From positions 1 through 64,000 of the forward strand of contig NZ_PENW01000015.1 in assembly GCF_003144405.1 (NCBI RefSeq): 64,000 nt of DNA. Reading direction: 5' to 3'. The stretch comes from Proteus cibi. Lineage in GTDB: Bacteria; Pseudomonadota; Gammaproteobacteria; Enterobacterales; Enterobacteriaceae. A program made the translations under genes and the position numbers. The notes under the pieces were generated by a model, which ran no database searches, was not told the DNA's origin, and worked only from the letters and a program-made list of their open reading frames with translations. The first letter of the stretch is position 1. Each line of letters starts with the position of its first letter. Positions 40,401-54,250 of this stretch are shown piece by piece.

Positions 40401-40918
40401 GGAAATAAGTCTAATAATGCACCACGCGTTGCGTATTCCCCATGTTCTAATACTTGTTCGACATGACGATATCCCGCTTCATCTAATGTTTTACGTAAAT
40501 TATCACGAGAAAGTACCTCTCCTTTTTGCATTACCAACGCATGACTTGCGAGATAATCAGTCGGGCAGACCTTCTGCATTAACGTATTGACAGGTAAGAT
40601 TAAAATTCCCTTGAGAAGTGATGGAATACGGTATAGCGTAGAAAGGCGGTTTGAGATAATTTCTTGGTGAGGTGAAAAACTGTCGTATGGCAGCGTTTCC
40701 CAATCCGATAATGTCTCTACTGGATAATCACAAAACTGACGGATTTCATCTTGTAAACGTAATGCATTTTGCATATCGCGAGTAACAAGAACGACTAATC
40801 CAGAGTGACGTTTGATGATCTCTGCACATTCTAGAGCACAAGCGGCACCAGTCAGTTGACCTAGCTGACGAGTATCCCCTTGTTTTATAGGAAGTTGATA
40901 ACGATATTCTGAGGACAT
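37469..40918 (-). CDS. mfd: Transcription-repair coupling factor
   Basis: A 1149-residue SF2 translocase (E. coli 1148). It has UvrB-like N-terminal domains, an RNAP-interaction domain (about 480-550), and a RecG-like motor with Walker A GDVGFGKTEVAMRAAF and DEEH box (IVDEEHRFG). The C-terminal TRCF domain masks UvrA binding. It removes stalled RNA polymerase and recruits UvrA. The frame is open to 40963, but MSSEYRYQLPIKQGD at 40918 aligns with the E. coli start. The ribosome-binding site is poor for either start. Confidence 0.95.
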   Translation of the reverse strand: MSSEYRYQLPIKQGDTRQLGQLTGAACALECAEIIKRHSGLVVLVTRDMQNALRLQDEIRQFCDYPVETLSDWETLPYDSFSPHQEIISNRLSTLYRIPSLLKGILILPVNTLMQKVCPTDYLASHALVMQKGEVLSRDNLRKTLDEAGYRHVEQVLEHGEYATRGALLDLFPMGSEFPYRIDFFDDEIDSLRTFDVDTQRTLAEVEQINLLPAHEFPTDTNAIEIFRSQWRERFDVRRDPEHIYQQVSKHILPTGIEYWQSLFFEQPLSNLFAYFPKNTLIVTQDLQDFAEKFWQDINQRFESRRVDPMRPLLPPDDIWLNVDKFNKELKQWPRIQLKTETLPEKAGQINLGYQPLPDLSINAQSKSPLDNLRRFQEQFSGSVIFSVESEGRRETVQELLSRIKIAPKQIIELSDAQEKGFYFIIGAAEHGFIDSHRQLAMICESDMLGERINRRRQDNRRAINTDTLIRNLAELSIGQPVVHLQHGVGRYQGMTTLEAGGVKAEYLMLSYAGNDKLYVPVSSLHLISRYSGGADENAPLHKLGGDAWVRARQKAAEKVRDVAAELLDVYAQREVKTGFAFKMDKEQYQAFRQSFPFETTPDQEMAINAVLSDMCQAISMDRLVCGDVGFGKTEVAMRAAFLAVNNNKQVAILVPTTLLAQQHFDNFRDRFANWPVNIEMISRFRSAKEQQQITEKLADGTVDIVIGTHKLLQPNIQWKDLGLLIVDEEHRFGVRHKERIKAMRANVDILTLTATPIPRTLNMAMSGMRDLSIIATPPARRLSVKTFVREYDDLVVREAILRETLRGGQVYYLYNDVENIEKARERLATLVPEARIGIGHGQMRERELERVMNDFHHQRFNVLLCTTIIETGIDIPSANTIIIERADHFGLAQLHQLRGRVGRSHHQAYAYLLTPHPKAMTKDAHKRLEAIASLEDLGAGFALATHDLEIRGAGELLGEEQSGQMNTVGFSLYMELLESAVEALKEGREPSLEDLTNQQTEIELRMPVLLPDDYIPDVNVRLSFYKRIASAIDLTELNDLRAELIDRFGQLPDAGRYLLRNAAIRLNAMSLGITRIEAHDKGGFIEFGEKNKVDPGYLISLLQEQPAIFRLDGPSKLKFITDLTEREKRLTFIDDMLSAFDEHKTTAL

Positions 40919-41112
40919 AAGCGTGTAATGTGAACTCTTTGTTGTAGTTAACTCCCAACACATCTTTAGCTTAATGGCTAAAGCTTAAACTGGCGGGCAG
41001 GTTAAGATAAAAGAAAAAACCACAGTTTGGGAATAGAGTGGTTCCATTCAGTAAGACTACCCTTTATTATCCCTGAACACTTCGCATTAGCAACAGGAAC
41101 AGCACAGATTTC

Positions 41113-42315
41113 ATGTACAATTCTGTCTCATTTTATATAGGGCTCCGTTATATGCGGGGTCGTGCGGTCGATAAATTCGGTCGCTTCGTCTCATGGTTAT
41201 CCGCTTTAGGGATTATGTTAGGTGTAGCGGCACTGATCACAGTGACTTCTGTCATGAATGGTTTTGAACGGTCATTGCAAGCAAGCATTCTTGCTTATAT
41301 TCCACAAGCCATCGTGACATCACCTAATGGGCAATTACCTCGAGATTCAAATATAGCTGAAAGATTACTGACGCGTGAAGGTATCATAAACGTTACCCCT
41401 TTAGTAGAAGGCGATGTTGTTTTACAGAGTAAAGACAATATCAGCGTTGGTGTCATGCTGGGTATAGAAAAAGAGCAAGATGAACCTTTAACGAAACATA
41501 TTCGTTATGGCAATTTTTCTATGCTGAAAGCAGGTGACTATGGTGTGATTTTAGGAAGTGGCCTTGCTAAACAGCTAAAAGCAAAAGAAGGAGATAGCAT
41601 CCGCCTTATTGTGCCAAGTGTAAGCCAATTAACGCCAATGGGAAGATTACCTAGCCAACGATTATTTACTGTTAAAGGTATTTTCCACAGTGGTGGCGAT
41701 GCAGATGCCTCACAAATCTTAGTTAATCAGCAAGATGCCGCACGTTTAATGCGTTATCAGCCGGGTAATATTACCGGATGGCGTCTTTTCTTTACTGATC
41801 CTCTCAATATTGAAAAATACAGTGCACAATCGTTAGATAAAAATCTAAGTTGGAAAGATTGGCGCGAACGTAAAGGTGAATTTTTCCAAGCGGTTAAAAT
41901 GGAAAAAAATATGATGGGATTATTATTAAGCTTAATTATCGCAGTGGCGGCTTTTAATATTATTACTTCACTTTCTTTGTTGGTGATGGAAAAGCAAGGT
42001 GAAGTTGCTATTTTGCAAACGATGGGCTTAAAACGCGCTCAGATTATGTCCATCTTTATGCTACAAGGTGCAGGTGCAGGTATTTTAGGCGCGGTAGCGG
42101 GGGGGCTGCTAGGTGCATTACTCTCAAGCCAATTAAACGTCATTATGCCCGCGGTAGGACTTATCCCTCAAGGTGTGGAATTGCCCGCAACACTTGATTG
42201 GGGACGCGTCTTTATGATCGGTTTCTCCGCTATTGTCATTTCACTTTTATCCACTTTATACCCGTCTTGGCGGGCCGCGGCTATTCAGCCAGCAGAGGCG
42301 CTACGTTATGAGTAA
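41113..42315 (+). CDS. lolC: Lipoprotein-releasing ABC transporter permease LolC
   Basis: A 400-residue MacB-type permease: one membrane segment near 25-48, a large periplasmic domain (50-265) and three C-terminal segments. LolC recruits the LolA chaperone. The GQLPR-x-SNIAERLL and [13 protein letters not shown] segments are typical. It overlaps lolD by eight bases, forming the lolCDE operon. Confidence 0.95.
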   Translation: MYNSVSFYIGLRYMRGRAVDKFGRFVSWLSALGIMLGVAALITVTSVMNGFERSLQASILAYIPQAIVTSPNGQLPRDSNIAERLLTREGIINVTPLVEGDVVLQSKDNISVGVMLGIEKEQDEPLTKHIRYGNFSMLKAGDYGVILGSGLAKQLKAKEGDSIRLIVPSVSQLTPMGRLPSQRLFTVKGIFHSGGDADASQILVNQQDAARLMRYQPGNITGWRLFFTDPLNIEKYSAQSLDKNLSWKDWRERKGEFFQAVKMEKNMMGLLLSLIIAVAAFNIITSLSLLVMEKQGEVAILQTMGLKRAQIMSIFMLQGAGAGILGAVAGGLLGALLSSQLNVIMPAVGLIPQGVELPATLDWGRVFMIGFSAIVISLLSTLYPSWRAAAIQPAEALRYE

Positions 42316-43066
42316 TTCTTCTTTGAATAAACAACCAATGGCATCAGAAAAACCAATACAAATTAACAAAGAGGGTTTATTGGATTGCCACGCCCTATGT
42401 AAACAATACCAAGATGGTTCTATTTCCACACAGGTGCTGAAATCCGTCTCTTTTAAAATGGATAAGGGGGATTTTCTTGCCATCGTAGGGAGTTCAGGCT
42501 CAGGTAAAAGCACCTTATTACATTTACTAGGTGGATTAGATTCTCCAACATCAGGTGAAGTCTTTTTTAAAGGGCAATCACTTAATAAATTATCCTCTTC
42601 TGAAAAGGCCGATCTACGTAATAGTCAATTGGGCTTCATTTATCAATTTCATCATCTATTACCTGATTTTACAGCGCTTGAAAATGTTGCTATGCCACTG
42701 ATGATTGGTGGCACGAGCGCTTCCATTGCGAAAGAAAAAGCGATGTCTTTACTTGAAGCGGTTGGGTTAAAAGATCGTGCTCATCACCGTCCTTCAGAGC
42801 TTTCTGGTGGTGAGAGACAACGTGTTGCGATTGCGAGAGCATTAGTGAACGATCCTGCATTAGTCCTTGCGGATGAACCAACGGGTAATCTTGACCAGAA
42901 AAATGCAGAAGGAATTTTCGAATTATTGATTAAATTAAACAAAGAAAAACAAACTGCTTTTCTGGTTGTAACGCATGATTTGTCACTGGCTGCTCGTTTT
43001 CAGCGCCAACTCGAAATGAAAGATGGTCAACTACAGTCACAAAACGCAATTTCAGGAGTGAAATAA
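42308..43066 (+). CDS. lolD: Lipoprotein-releasing ABC transporter ATPase LolD
   Basis: A 252-residue ATPase. Walker A is GSSGSGKST, the Q-loop is [18 protein letters not shown], the signature is LSGGERQR and Walker B is [12 protein letters not shown]. It is about 19 residues longer than E. coli LolD at the N-terminus. An internal ATG at 42341 would also work. Its stop overlaps the lolE start by one base (TAATG). Confidence 0.95.
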   Translation: MSNSSLNKQPMASEKPIQINKEGLLDCHALCKQYQDGSISTQVLKSVSFKMDKGDFLAIVGSSGSGKSTLLHLLGGLDSPTSGEVFFKGQSLNKLSSSEKADLRNSQLGFIYQFHHLLPDFTALENVAMPLMIGGTSASIAKEKAMSLLEAVGLKDRAHHRPSELSGGERQRVAIARALVNDPALVLADEPTGNLDQKNAEGIFELLIKLNKEKQTAFLVVTHDLSLAARFQRQLEMKDGQLQSQNAISGVK

Positions 43067-44313
43067 TGGCGCAATTGCCACTTGCATTAGTGACCGCATT
43101 ACGTTTTTCAAGAGGACGAAAACGTGCGGGAATGGTTTCTTTAATTTCAGTCATTTCAACGCTGGGCATTATGCTTGGTGTTGCTGTCTTAATTATTGGT
43201 CTAAGTGCCATGAATGGGTTTGAACGTGAACTAAAAAACCGTATTTTATCTGTGGTGCCTCACGGACAAATTTATTCAGTAGAACAGCCATTTGTGCAAT
43301 GGCAATCCGCATTACCCCGTATTGAAAATACCCAAGGTGTTGTCGCTGCTGCTCCTTATATTTTACTCACTGGATTATTAGAAAAGGGAACCGAGTTAAA
43401 GGCAGTGCAAGTTATGGGGGTCTCACCTGAAAAACAAGGTGATATCAGCTTATTACCTCAATATGTACAAAATAATGCATGGCAAGATTTTCAGGCAGGT
43501 AAACAACAAATTATTATTGGGCAAGGTGTTGCTGATGCATTAAAGATCAAACAAGGTGATTGGCTTACTGTATTAATTCCCAATAATGATGATCCAACAA
43601 AGCTTTTACAACCTAAACGTGTTCGCTTACAAGTCAGTGGCATATTTAAACTCAGTGGTATGCTCGATCATCAATTAGCGTTAGTGCCTTTAGCCGATGC
43701 TCAGCAATATATGGACTATGGGCAAGGCATTACAGGGATTGAAGTGAAAACCGTAGATCCTTTTTTCGCGAATGAGATTATTCATAATGCAGGTTTAAAT
43801 AGTAAAGAATATGTTTATGCTAAAAGTTGGATAAGCGATTATGGCTATATGTATAGCGATATTCAGATGATCCGTAGCATTATGTATTTATCGATGATTT
43901 TAGTGATAGGTGTCGCTTGTTTTAATATTGTCTCAACGCTGATAATGGCGGTAAGAGATAAAAGTAGTGATATTGCTATTTTACGAACATTAGGTGCACG
44001 AGATAGCCATATTCGTAATATCTTTTTATGGTACGGCTTATTATCGGGCATGATTGGCTGTGTTGCCGGTGTGATATTCGGTGTCTTGGTTGCTTATAAT
44101 TTAACACCATTAGTGTCTATGATTGAATCATTAACAGGGCATAGTGTGTTGTCTGGCGATGTTTATTTCGTCGATTTTCTACCTTCAGAAGTGCATTTAA
44201 TTGACGTTTTCTCTGTATTTATTACCACTGTGATCTTAAGCCTGATTGCAAGTTGGTATCCTGCACGTCGAGCCACTAAACTAGATCCTGCAAGAATTTT
44301 AAGCGGACAATAA
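43066..44313 (+). CDS. lolE: Lipoprotein-releasing ABC transporter permease LolE
   Basis: A 415-residue permease with the same topology as LolC: N-terminal segment near 25-48, periplasmic domain, three C-terminal segments, and the final [17 protein letters not shown] motif. LolE binds the outer-membrane-directed lipoprotein. The three lol genes overlap, so they are translated together. Confidence 0.95.
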   Translation: MAQLPLALVTALRFSRGRKRAGMVSLISVISTLGIMLGVAVLIIGLSAMNGFERELKNRILSVVPHGQIYSVEQPFVQWQSALPRIENTQGVVAAAPYILLTGLLEKGTELKAVQVMGVSPEKQGDISLLPQYVQNNAWQDFQAGKQQIIIGQGVADALKIKQGDWLTVLIPNNDDPTKLLQPKRVRLQVSGIFKLSGMLDHQLALVPLADAQQYMDYGQGITGIEVKTVDPFFANEIIHNAGLNSKEYVYAKSWISDYGYMYSDIQMIRSIMYLSMILVIGVACFNIVSTLIMAVRDKSSDIAILRTLGARDSHIRNIFLWYGLLSGMIGCVAGVIFGVLVAYNLTPLVSMIESLTGHSVLSGDVYFVDFLPSEVHLIDVFSVFITTVILSLIASWYPARRATKLDPARILSGQ

Positions 44314-44398
44314 GTTTATTGACAGACAAAAAAGAAAAAACGCTTAAACTAATGAAGATAAAAAACGCGATATTTAAACTTGAAAACCAAGGATTGTA

Positions 44399-45256
44399 AT
44401 GATGAAACTTAAACTTCGTCATCGTCGGCTTAGGAAGTTTCGTAAAATAAAAGGTTTACGTAGACAACATTCACGTTGTCGTTATTTTCATCTAACCCAT
44501 AAAACGGAACATGAAATGAATTTACCCAAAGTTGTCGTATTAACAGGGGCTGGCATTTCGGCTGAATCAGGAATTAAAACATTCCGATCAGAAGATGGAT
44601 TGTGGGAAGAACATCGCGTTGAAGATGTTGCAACACCTGAAGGTTATCAACGCAATCCCCAATTGGTTCAGCAGTTTTATAATGAACGTCGCCGCCAATT
44701 GCAACAACCCTCTATTCAACCGAATGAAGCGCATTATGCATTAGCAAAACTAGAGCAACGTTTAGGTAAAGATAATTTTTTACTTGTTACGCAAAATATT
44801 GATAACTTACATGAAAAAGCGGGTAGTAAACATATTTTGCATATGCATGGTGAATTGCTAAAAGTGCGTTGCCCTCAATCTCGTCAAGTATTTGAGTGGA
44901 AAGGGGATTTAGAAACAACGGATCGTTGTCATTGTTGCCAATTCCCATCACCACTACGGCCGCATATTGTCTGGTTTGGTGAAATGCCAATGGGTATGGA
45001 AGAGATTTATCGCGCTTTGGCTGAGGCTGATATTTTTATCTCTATCGGTACATCTGGAAATGTTTATCCTGCAGCTGGTTTTGTTCATGAAGCTCGGTTA
45101 ACGGGAGCGCATACCGTTGAGTTAAATCTCGAACCAAGTTTGGTTGAAAGTCAGTTTGAAGAAAAACATTATGGTCCTGCAAGTCAGGTCGTTGATGAAT
45201 ATGTTCATAAATTGTTTGAATTAATTAATGATCCTAAAGCTGATTTGACGCAATAA
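44399..45256 (+). CDS. cobB: NAD-dependent protein deacylase CobB (sirtuin)
   Basis: A 285-residue class III sirtuin. It has [14 protein letters not shown] (NAD binding, about 49-62), [11 protein letters not shown], the catalytic His in LHMHGEL, and zinc cysteines in VRCPQS and RCHCCQFP. The basic N-terminal extension ([19 protein letters not shown]) resembles the long E. coli CobB form. An alternative start lies at Met40, within [11 protein letters not shown]. It reverses acetylation and succinylation of metabolic enzymes. Confidence 0.94.
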   Translation: MMKLKLRHRRLRKFRKIKGLRRQHSRCRYFHLTHKTEHEMNLPKVVVLTGAGISAESGIKTFRSEDGLWEEHRVEDVATPEGYQRNPQLVQQFYNERRRQLQQPSIQPNEAHYALAKLEQRLGKDNFLLVTQNIDNLHEKAGSKHILHMHGELLKVRCPQSRQVFEWKGDLETTDRCHCCQFPSPLRPHIVWFGEMPMGMEEIYRALAEADIFISIGTSGNVYPAAGFVHEARLTGAHTVELNLEPSLVESQFEEKHYGPASQVVDEYVHKLFELINDPKADLTQ

Positions 45257-45308
45257 TTATTTTATAGAGTTCCCTATTATTGTTCTTAGAGAGATCTTAG
45301 GGGGCAAA

Positions 45309-46553
45309 ATGGATAAATTATTAGAACGTTTTTTTGAATATATTAATTTTGATACACAATCAAAACCATCTTCAAAAATGTCACCAAGCAGTGATGGACA
45401 ATTAAAACTTGCTAAAGCATTGGCTCAAGAATTAAAAAAACTGGGTTTTTCCGATGTAACGCTCAGTGATAAGGGATGTGTAATGGCAAGTTTACCATCC
45501 AATGTATCTTGGCCAGTGCCAGTTATTGGCTTTATTTCCCATCTTGATACATCTCCTGACTTTTCAGGAAAACATGTAAAACCACAAGTTCTTGAAGATT
45601 ATCGTGGTGGTGATATTGCGTTGGGTATTGGCGATGAAGTGTTATCGCCGGTTATGTTCCCAATCTTACATTCAATGATTGGTAAAACATTAATCACCAC
45701 AGACGGTAAAACGTTATTAGGTGCTGATGATAAAGCCGGTATCGCTGAAATCATTACTGCCATGGTACGCCTAAAAGAAACCAATCGACCTCATGGGGAT
45801 ATTCGTATTGCATTTACACCCGATGAGGAAATTGGTCGTGGTGCGCATTATGTAGATTTAAAAGCATTTGGCGCAAGCTGGGCTTATACTGTTGATGGTG
45901 GTGGTGTTGGCGAATTGGAATACGAAAACTTCAATGCGGCATCCGTGAATATCAAAATTGTCGGTAACAATGTTCACCCTGGCAGTGCAAAAGGGGTGAT
46001 GGTTAATGCATTAGGATTAGCAACACGTATTCATCAGGAGTTACCTGTTGATGAAACACCAGAAAATACCGATGGCTATGAAGGCTTTTACCATCTGCAA
46101 AGTATCAAAGGTTCGGTAGAAAGAGCGGAAATGCATTATATTATCCGTGATTTTAATCGTAACTTATTTGAAAAACGTAAACAAAATATGATTGCGATTG
46201 CGGAGAAAGTGGGTAAAGGCCTGCATCCTGACTGCTATATTGAGCTAACGATTGATGATAGCTATTACAATATGCATGATAAGGTTGTTCAATTCCCTCA
46301 CATTATTGAAATAGCTAAACAAGCTATGATTGATTGTGATATTGAGCCAAATATCAAGCCTATTCGTGGTGGTACAGATGGAGCTCAACTTTCTTATCGT
46401 GGATTACCTTGCCCTAATATTTTTACTGGCGGTTATAATTTCCATGGTAAGCATGAATTTATCTCTTTAGAAGGCATGGAAGCGGCTGTGAGCGTGATTA
46501 TGCGTATTGCTGAAATTACAGCTGAAAGAGAAAAGGCTAAAGTGATTAACTAA
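45309..46553 (+). CDS. pepT: Peptidase T (tripeptide aminopeptidase)
   Basis: A 414-residue M20 zinc metallopeptidase. Metal and catalytic motifs are [11 protein letters not shown] (His about 78, Asp about 80), [12 protein letters not shown] (Asp about 140), [10 protein letters not shown] (Glu about 173-174) and [14 protein letters not shown] near the end. It removes the N-terminal residue from tripeptides. A GGGGG ribosome-binding site precedes the start, and a terminator follows at 46581. Confidence 0.95.
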   Translation: MDKLLERFFEYINFDTQSKPSSKMSPSSDGQLKLAKALAQELKKLGFSDVTLSDKGCVMASLPSNVSWPVPVIGFISHLDTSPDFSGKHVKPQVLEDYRGGDIALGIGDEVLSPVMFPILHSMIGKTLITTDGKTLLGADDKAGIAEIITAMVRLKETNRPHGDIRIAFTPDEEIGRGAHYVDLKAFGASWAYTVDGGGVGELEYENFNAASVNIKIVGNNVHPGSAKGVMVNALGLATRIHQELPVDETPENTDGYEGFYHLQSIKGSVERAEMHYIIRDFNRNLFEKRKQNMIAIAEKVGKGLHPDCYIELTIDDSYYNMHDKVVQFPHIIEIAKQAMIDCDIEPNIKPIRGGTDGAQLSYRGLPCPNIFTGGYNFHGKHEFISLEGMEAAVSVIMRIAEITAEREKAKVIN

Positions 46554-46580
46554 TCGCTTATTAGTATCAAAAATAAAAAT

Positions 46581-46611
46581 AATAGCCGAAATATCGGCTA
46601 TTATTTTTTTT
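46581..46611 (+). terminator. pepT terminator
   Basis: Stem AATAGCCGA/TCGGCTATT with loop AATA and the tail TATTTTTTTTAT. The rest of the gap to 46934 is AT-rich with nothing recognisable. Confidence 0.85.
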
Positions 46612-46934
46612 ATAATGGCTAAATAGACTTTCTGGGCGATTTTTATTTTTAGTTAAATGGTATTGGAACCCTCGATGGTATCAAAGCAGTAAAAATTTCA
46701 TTTTACCTTAGGGTAAATGGATAAAATAAAATAGAAGGAATCGTTGGAAATTAATCTGTAATAGATCCAATAGCATAGCTTAGTCTAAAATAGAACTACT
46801 TTATAATAATGAGAATATTAATTATGAGTTTTTTAAACCTAAAATATAGGCTATTTTATTGTAATAGATTGATAAATTAGAATAATTCAATTTCATCTAT
46901 AATTATTATAAAATGATAATATAAGGATGGTAGA

Positions 46935-47243
46935 ATGGATGCGATTTCAGGAAAATTAGTTAATTCCTCAATTAAAAAACAAACTAAGTTAAATCAACAA
47001 AAAGAAAATAATATTAACAATGAAAGTGAATGTTTAATCAAAGGATCTGAAAAACATTCATTTATTATTATTTTTAGTTATTTTATTATTGCTTTCATAG
47101 TTTTATTTTCTTTATTTACGACAAACAGCAAGCACACTTTATTACTCTTTTTCTTACAAAGCGCTTTTTTTGTTGCAATTCCGTTTCTCTTTCATAATAC
47201 AAGAGTACTTTTAAAAGAATCGATAAATTATTTAATTCATTAG
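46935..47243 (+). CDS. Small two-helix membrane protein, unknown
   Basis: A 102-residue protein: a polar, Asn/Lys-rich N-terminus (1-40), two hydrophobic segments (about 43-63 and 68-88), and a short basic tail. The start follows AAGGATGG. It is very AT-rich and has no counterpart in E. coli between pepT and roxA. A role cannot be assigned. The strong shared terminator downstream supports a real transcription unit. Confidence 0.55.
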   Translation: MDAISGKLVNSSIKKQTKLNQQKENNINNESECLIKGSEKHSFIIIFSYFIIAFIVLFSLFTTNSKHTLLLFFLQSAFFVAIPFLFHNTRVLLKESINYLIH

Positions 47244-47280
47244 ATTTTAAAATGAAATATATTTTTTATTATTAGGTATT

Positions 47281-47315
47281 AAAAAAGCCCTGCAAATTAA
47301 TATTGCAGGGCTTTT
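47281..47315. terminator. Bidirectional terminator before roxA
   Basis: Perfect nine-base stem GCCCTGCAA/TTGCAGGGC flanked by AAAAAA on one side and TTTT on the other. It serves the small membrane gene (plus) and roxA (minus). Confidence 0.88.
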
Positions 47316-47344
47316 AACGTTAACTATATCGAGAATTATTGATA

Positions 47345-48466
47345 TTAATCTTCAAAATACCAATAACCTTGATTAACTAAGTGTGTTAATAAACGTACAA
47401 ACTTCGGATCAGCTAATGCATCACCTAGGTGTTGTTTATCAATATAATCATATTGGCAAAGCGCATCTGCTGCTTCAATATAATTTGTATCTATTAATTC
47501 ACCATTTACAAAACAGTTATCGCCAACACGCAGTGCGCGAAGACCGTTTAAACGATGAAGTTGCTCGCCTTGTTGCAGTAAATCATGAATTTCTGCATTT
47601 TCATATAAAGGCTCAGGAACGGCGAGATCAAGTTCATGACGAGATTGAGAAATAAATTCCCCAAACCAATGACGGAATACTTCTGGTTGAGCAAGTAAAT
47701 CTTCCATCATATCGTGAAGCTTATTTAACTCTTGATGTTGCACTAACGCTGGATTTTCACGCGGTGTTAGATCAGGATCGCTATAACGATAGCTACCTAA
47801 ATCATTTGCTAACACATAGTCAGCAAAACCACTGAAAAGCTCACGGGCATTAGGTGATCTGAATCCCACAGAGTAGTTTAGCGATTCTTCAATCGCATAA
47901 CCTTCATGTGGGAATCCAGGTGGGATATAAAGAATATCACCCGGTTCTAATTCTTCATCAATAATTGCTTCAAAAGGATCAACTTGAAGCAGATCAGGGT
48001 GAGGGCAGTGTTGTTTCATTGGGATTTTTTCACCCACACGCCAACGACGGCGACCTTGCCCCTGAATAATAAAGACATCATATTGATCAAGGTGTGGTCC
48101 TACACCACCACCGGGGACAGAATAAGAGATCATTAAATCATCAATGCGCCAATCGGGTAACACACGAAATGGCTTCATTAATGCCGCACTAGGAAAATGC
48201 CAGTGATCGACGGCTTGTACAAGTAAAGACCAATCTTTATCACCAAGTCCTTCAAAGTGCTCGAAAGGCCCGTGTTTGACTCCCCATTGTCCGTCTTGAC
48301 AGCTAACAAGACGGCTATCTACTTCATCTTCCATTGCAAGACCAGCAAGTTCGTCAGGAGATAAAGGATCAACAAAACGAGAGAAGCCGTTTTTAATTAA
48401 TAAAGGGCGTTTTTGCCAATGGCTTTCGAGGAATGATTGCCAATCTAAATTAAGTTTATAGTCCAT
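47345..48466 (-). CDS. roxA: Ribosomal protein L16 arginine 3-hydroxylase
   Basis: A 373-residue JmjC-type 2-oxoglutarate/Fe(II) oxygenase (YcfD). The iron ligands are His and Asp in GPHLDQYDVF (near 125-127) and His in the FPHEGYAIEESLNYSVGFRSP region. A dimerisation and winged-helix C-terminus follows. It hydroxylates Arg81 of L16 in E. coli. It is located next to phoQ, as in E. coli. Confidence 0.94.
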   Translation of the reverse strand: MDYKLNLDWQSFLESHWQKRPLLIKNGFSRFVDPLSPDELAGLAMEDEVDSRLVSCQDGQWGVKHGPFEHFEGLGDKDWSLLVQAVDHWHFPSAALMKPFRVLPDWRIDDLMISYSVPGGGVGPHLDQYDVFIIQGQGRRRWRVGEKIPMKQHCPHPDLLQVDPFEAIIDEELEPGDILYIPPGFPHEGYAIEESLNYSVGFRSPNARELFSGFADYVLANDLGSYRYSDPDLTPRENPALVQHQELNKLHDMMEDLLAQPEVFRHWFGEFISQSRHELDLAVPEPLYENAEIHDLLQQGEQLHRLNGLRALRVGDNCFVNGELIDTNYIEAADALCQYDYIDKQHLGDALADPKFVRLLTHLVNQGYWYFED

Positions 48467-48646
48467 TGTGTATATCCTGAATTCGGGAAGCCTGAAGCCA
48501 TAGTATAATGAATTCTAATTTCCTGCTAAACATTCCTTTGAGCAATGTGAGTAATAGCGAGTAACGCGATAATAACTGAACAGATATCATACATAACGCC
48601 GTATATTGGGCGGTGATTTAAAAAAGAAGCGTTATATCAACAATGA

Positions 48647-50110
48647 TTATTCTCGCTCAGTAGTAAGTTGCTGCTCAGCAAAGATTACTGTGATACGCGC
48701 ACCACCTAAAGGGCTATCGGTAAGAGTAATTTCACCACAGTATTGTTCAATAATATCTACCGCGATAGATAATCCTAACCCTTGTCCAGGGCGCAGAGTG
48801 TCTGCTCTTGTTCCTCGTTGGAAAATAGCTTCTCTTTTTTCAGGGCTGACACCAGGACCGTCATCATCAACAATAATAATTACACTATTTTCATTATTGC
48901 TAACATTGATTTCGACAAATTCTAAGCAGTATTTACAGGCGTTATCAAGAATATTACCCATGACTTCCATAAAATCATTTTTCTCACCTAACCACATGAT
49001 TTCAGGTGAAACATTGAGTGTTAAATCAACACCTTTTGACTGATAAACTTTACTTAATGCGCTGCAAAGATTATCTAGCAATCCTGACAGTGAGTGGAGT
49101 TTTCGCGTGGTAATATCGTGATCACCATGGATGGATGCTCGATGTAAATAATAACCAACTTGTTGTGAAATCCGTTCTATTTGATCGAGCATGATAGGTT
49201 CAGCTTGCTCTATTGTCATCTGTTTGCCCGAACGTAAAGAGCGTAATGTTGATTGCAACACGGCAAGCGGTGTTTTTAAGCTATGGGTAAGATCAGATAA
49301 ACTTGTGCGATATTTACTGTAACGGCTGCGTTCATTACGCAATAACACATTTAAATTTCGGACTACGCCTTTTAACTCTGTTGGTGGGTTTTCATCCAAA
49401 TCATTGCGGGTCCCTTTTTCTAATGCACTGATTTGTTCAATAACTTGTTTTATGGGGCTTAAACTCCAATGTGCAGCCAACCAAATTAAGGGAACAACCA
49501 AAAAGAGATTGGCAAGAATGATATATAAGAACCAATCCCAAACTTGACTGACTTTTTGCATACGTTGAGGAATAGGATCAATAACCGCGATCGCCATATA
49601 AGGCATATTATCAGCGGCAGGATAATGATTAATCACAACTGAGTGAGTTAAAAACTCATTACTCGAGTATTCTTCAAGACGTTTGAGATAAACACGATAT
49701 TGCGGTAACTGCTTTAACATTAAACGTGTTGTTTTGATATCAACGGAGGTCTCAAATAAGCCTTCTTCATGGCGCCATTTATGTTTAATGCTATCTGGAA
49801 TGGCTTTCGGTAAATCGGGAGGTGTCCATAACACGTTGCCTTTATCATCAAAAATGACCACCAGTGAAGTGTTGTTATTATTAAGATTCGTAGGAAACTC
49901 AATATTCAGCTTGCCCTTATCCCACTGTGCCAAGCTGTAGTAAAGATTACTTTGACTACGCATTAGCATAAAAGTGGTTTTATCTACACTGACTATCGAA
50001 CCGACAATGGCAACTAACCCATAAGAGAGCGTAAGTGCCAAAATTATGGCACTGGTTGCAAGTAAAAAACGAGTTCGTAATGAGAGTGGAGAGCGCTGTT
50101 TTTTTTGCAT
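48647..50110 (-). CDS. phoQ: Sensor histidine kinase PhoQ with a reduced acidic patch
   Basis: A 487-residue kinase with two membrane segments (about 17-40 and 193-213), a periplasmic PDC sensor domain, a HAMP linker, the His box DLTHSLKTPLAV, and ATPase boxes NILDNACKY, DDDGPGVSP and GQGLGLSIA. The E. coli Mg2+/polymyxin-sensing cluster EDDDDAE (148-154) aligns with residues 146-152, EEYSSNE, which has far fewer acidic residues, while the following THSV-x-x-x-x-YPA is kept. Sensing of Mg2+ and cationic peptides is therefore probably altered. The phoP gene ends 1 bp upstream. Confidence 0.94.
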   Translation of the reverse strand: MQKKQRSPLSLRTRFLLATSAIILALTLSYGLVAIVGSIVSVDKTTFMLMRSQSNLYYSLAQWDKGKLNIEFPTNLNNNNTSLVVIFDDKGNVLWTPPDLPKAIPDSIKHKWRHEEGLFETSVDIKTTRLMLKQLPQYRVYLKRLEEYSSNEFLTHSVVINHYPAADNMPYMAIAVIDPIPQRMQKVSQVWDWFLYIILANLFLVVPLIWLAAHWSLSPIKQVIEQISALEKGTRNDLDENPPTELKGVVRNLNVLLRNERSRYSKYRTSLSDLTHSLKTPLAVLQSTLRSLRSGKQMTIEQAEPIMLDQIERISQQVGYYLHRASIHGDHDITTRKLHSLSGLLDNLCSALSKVYQSKGVDLTLNVSPEIMWLGEKNDFMEVMGNILDNACKYCLEFVEINVSNNENSVIIIVDDDGPGVSPEKREAIFQRGTRADTLRPGQGLGLSIAVDIIEQYCGEITLTDSPLGGARITVIFAEQQLTTERE

Positions 50111-50111
50111 A

Positions 50112-50786
50112 TTAAGATTTCATATCAAAACGGTAGCCTTGTCCGCGCACTGTAACCACTACATCATCAGGATATTTTTCTAAGATTTTTTTACGTAGTC
50201 GTCCCATTAGCACATCAATCGTGTGACTCTCTTTTAATTCAGCATCTGGGTACAATTGACGCATTAATGCATCTTTGCTAACAACTTTATTTTGATTACG
50301 CATTAAGGTTTCTAAAATTGTATATTCAAATGCAGTTAACTTAATTTGTTCTCCTGAAATCATGAACTCTTTACGTGATAAATCCAATTCAAAAGGTTCA
50401 ATGGCGAGGATTTGCGATGCAATTCCCATGTTTCTTCGCATTAATGCCTGAATACGTGCAACAATTTCCTCAAAATGAAAGGGCTTTGTCACATAGTCAT
50501 CAGCGCCCGCATTTAACGCGGAAACTTTTTCTTGCCAACTTTCTCGAGCTGTTAAAACCATTATTGGTAGGGTAATGTTATTCTCTCGCCATCTACGAAT
50601 AAGGCTGATGCCATCTTCATCCGGCAATCCTAAGTCCACAATCGCAACATCAGGTATGCCTTCTGCAATAAAAGTATCTGCTTCTTTGGCATCTTCTGCC
50701 GCATCAACCTGATGCCCTGCATCACGAAATTGCACGGATAAGTGATGGCGAAGTAAGATATTATCTTCAATAATTAAGATCCGCAT
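50112..50786 (-). CDS. phoP: Response regulator PhoP
   Basis: A 224-residue OmpR-family regulator. The receiver domain has Asp51 as phosphoacceptor ([10 protein letters not shown]), with Thr and Lys in VLTARES and DYVTKPFHF. The C-terminal winged helix ends in LMGRLRKKI and VRGQGYRFD. It controls Mg2+ and envelope-stress genes and, in Proteus relatives, lipid A modification behind polymyxin resistance. The order phoP-phoQ is on one transcript. I could not find a convincing PhoP box in the upstream gap. Confidence 0.96.
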   Translation of the reverse strand: MRILIIEDNILLRHHLSVQFRDAGHQVDAAEDAKEADTFIAEGIPDVAIVDLGLPDEDGISLIRRWRENNITLPIMVLTARESWQEKVSALNAGADDYVTKPFHFEEIVARIQALMRRNMGIASQILAIEPFELDLSRKEFMISGEQIKLTAFEYTILETLMRNQNKVVSKDALMRQLYPDAELKESHTIDVLMGRLRKKILEKYPDDVVVTVRGQGYRFDMKS

Positions 50787-50960
50787 TATTCCACCTTGAG
50801 TACAAGCAGCGAAAACTCACTGTTGTAAAATAAATATAGGAAATGATAGTCAACCTATCAGAAAAAATATGGGCAATCATAGACAATCTATCGCTTAAAA
50901 AACACTGTATCCAGCAAAGTGTTTAAGTTATAGATAGTTTTCTTTGTGTTTGGATTATAA

Positions 50961-50987
50961 AAAAAGGCAGAAATTATCTGCCTTTTT
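50961..50987 (-). terminator. purB terminator
   Basis: Stem AAAAAGGCAG/CTGCCTTTTT with a seven-base loop, 12 bp past the purB stop on the minus strand, ending in U-rich sequence. Confidence 0.85.
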
Positions 50988-50998
50988 AGAGAGATAAA

Positions 50999-53030
<2,032 letters not shown>

Positions 53031-53032
53031 AT

Positions 53033-54145
<1,113 letters not shown>

Positions 54146-54250
54146 TCACTGCGGAAAAATAAGCGCCATACTTTACCATATCACTAACATAGGTGCATCA
54201 AGTCTTACTCTGTTTTTGATGCTTTGTTTTTTCTTTCCCTTTTCCTTTAT

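Noticed and set aside
40919-40963. 15-residue N-terminal extension of Mfd
   Set aside because: The extension has no homology to known Mfd N-termini, while the internal Met aligns with the E. coli start.
50787-50998. Possible PhoP box (TGTTTA repeats) upstream of phoP
   Set aside because: Only one half-site TGTTTA is seen, at about 50922; the second half-site does not match.
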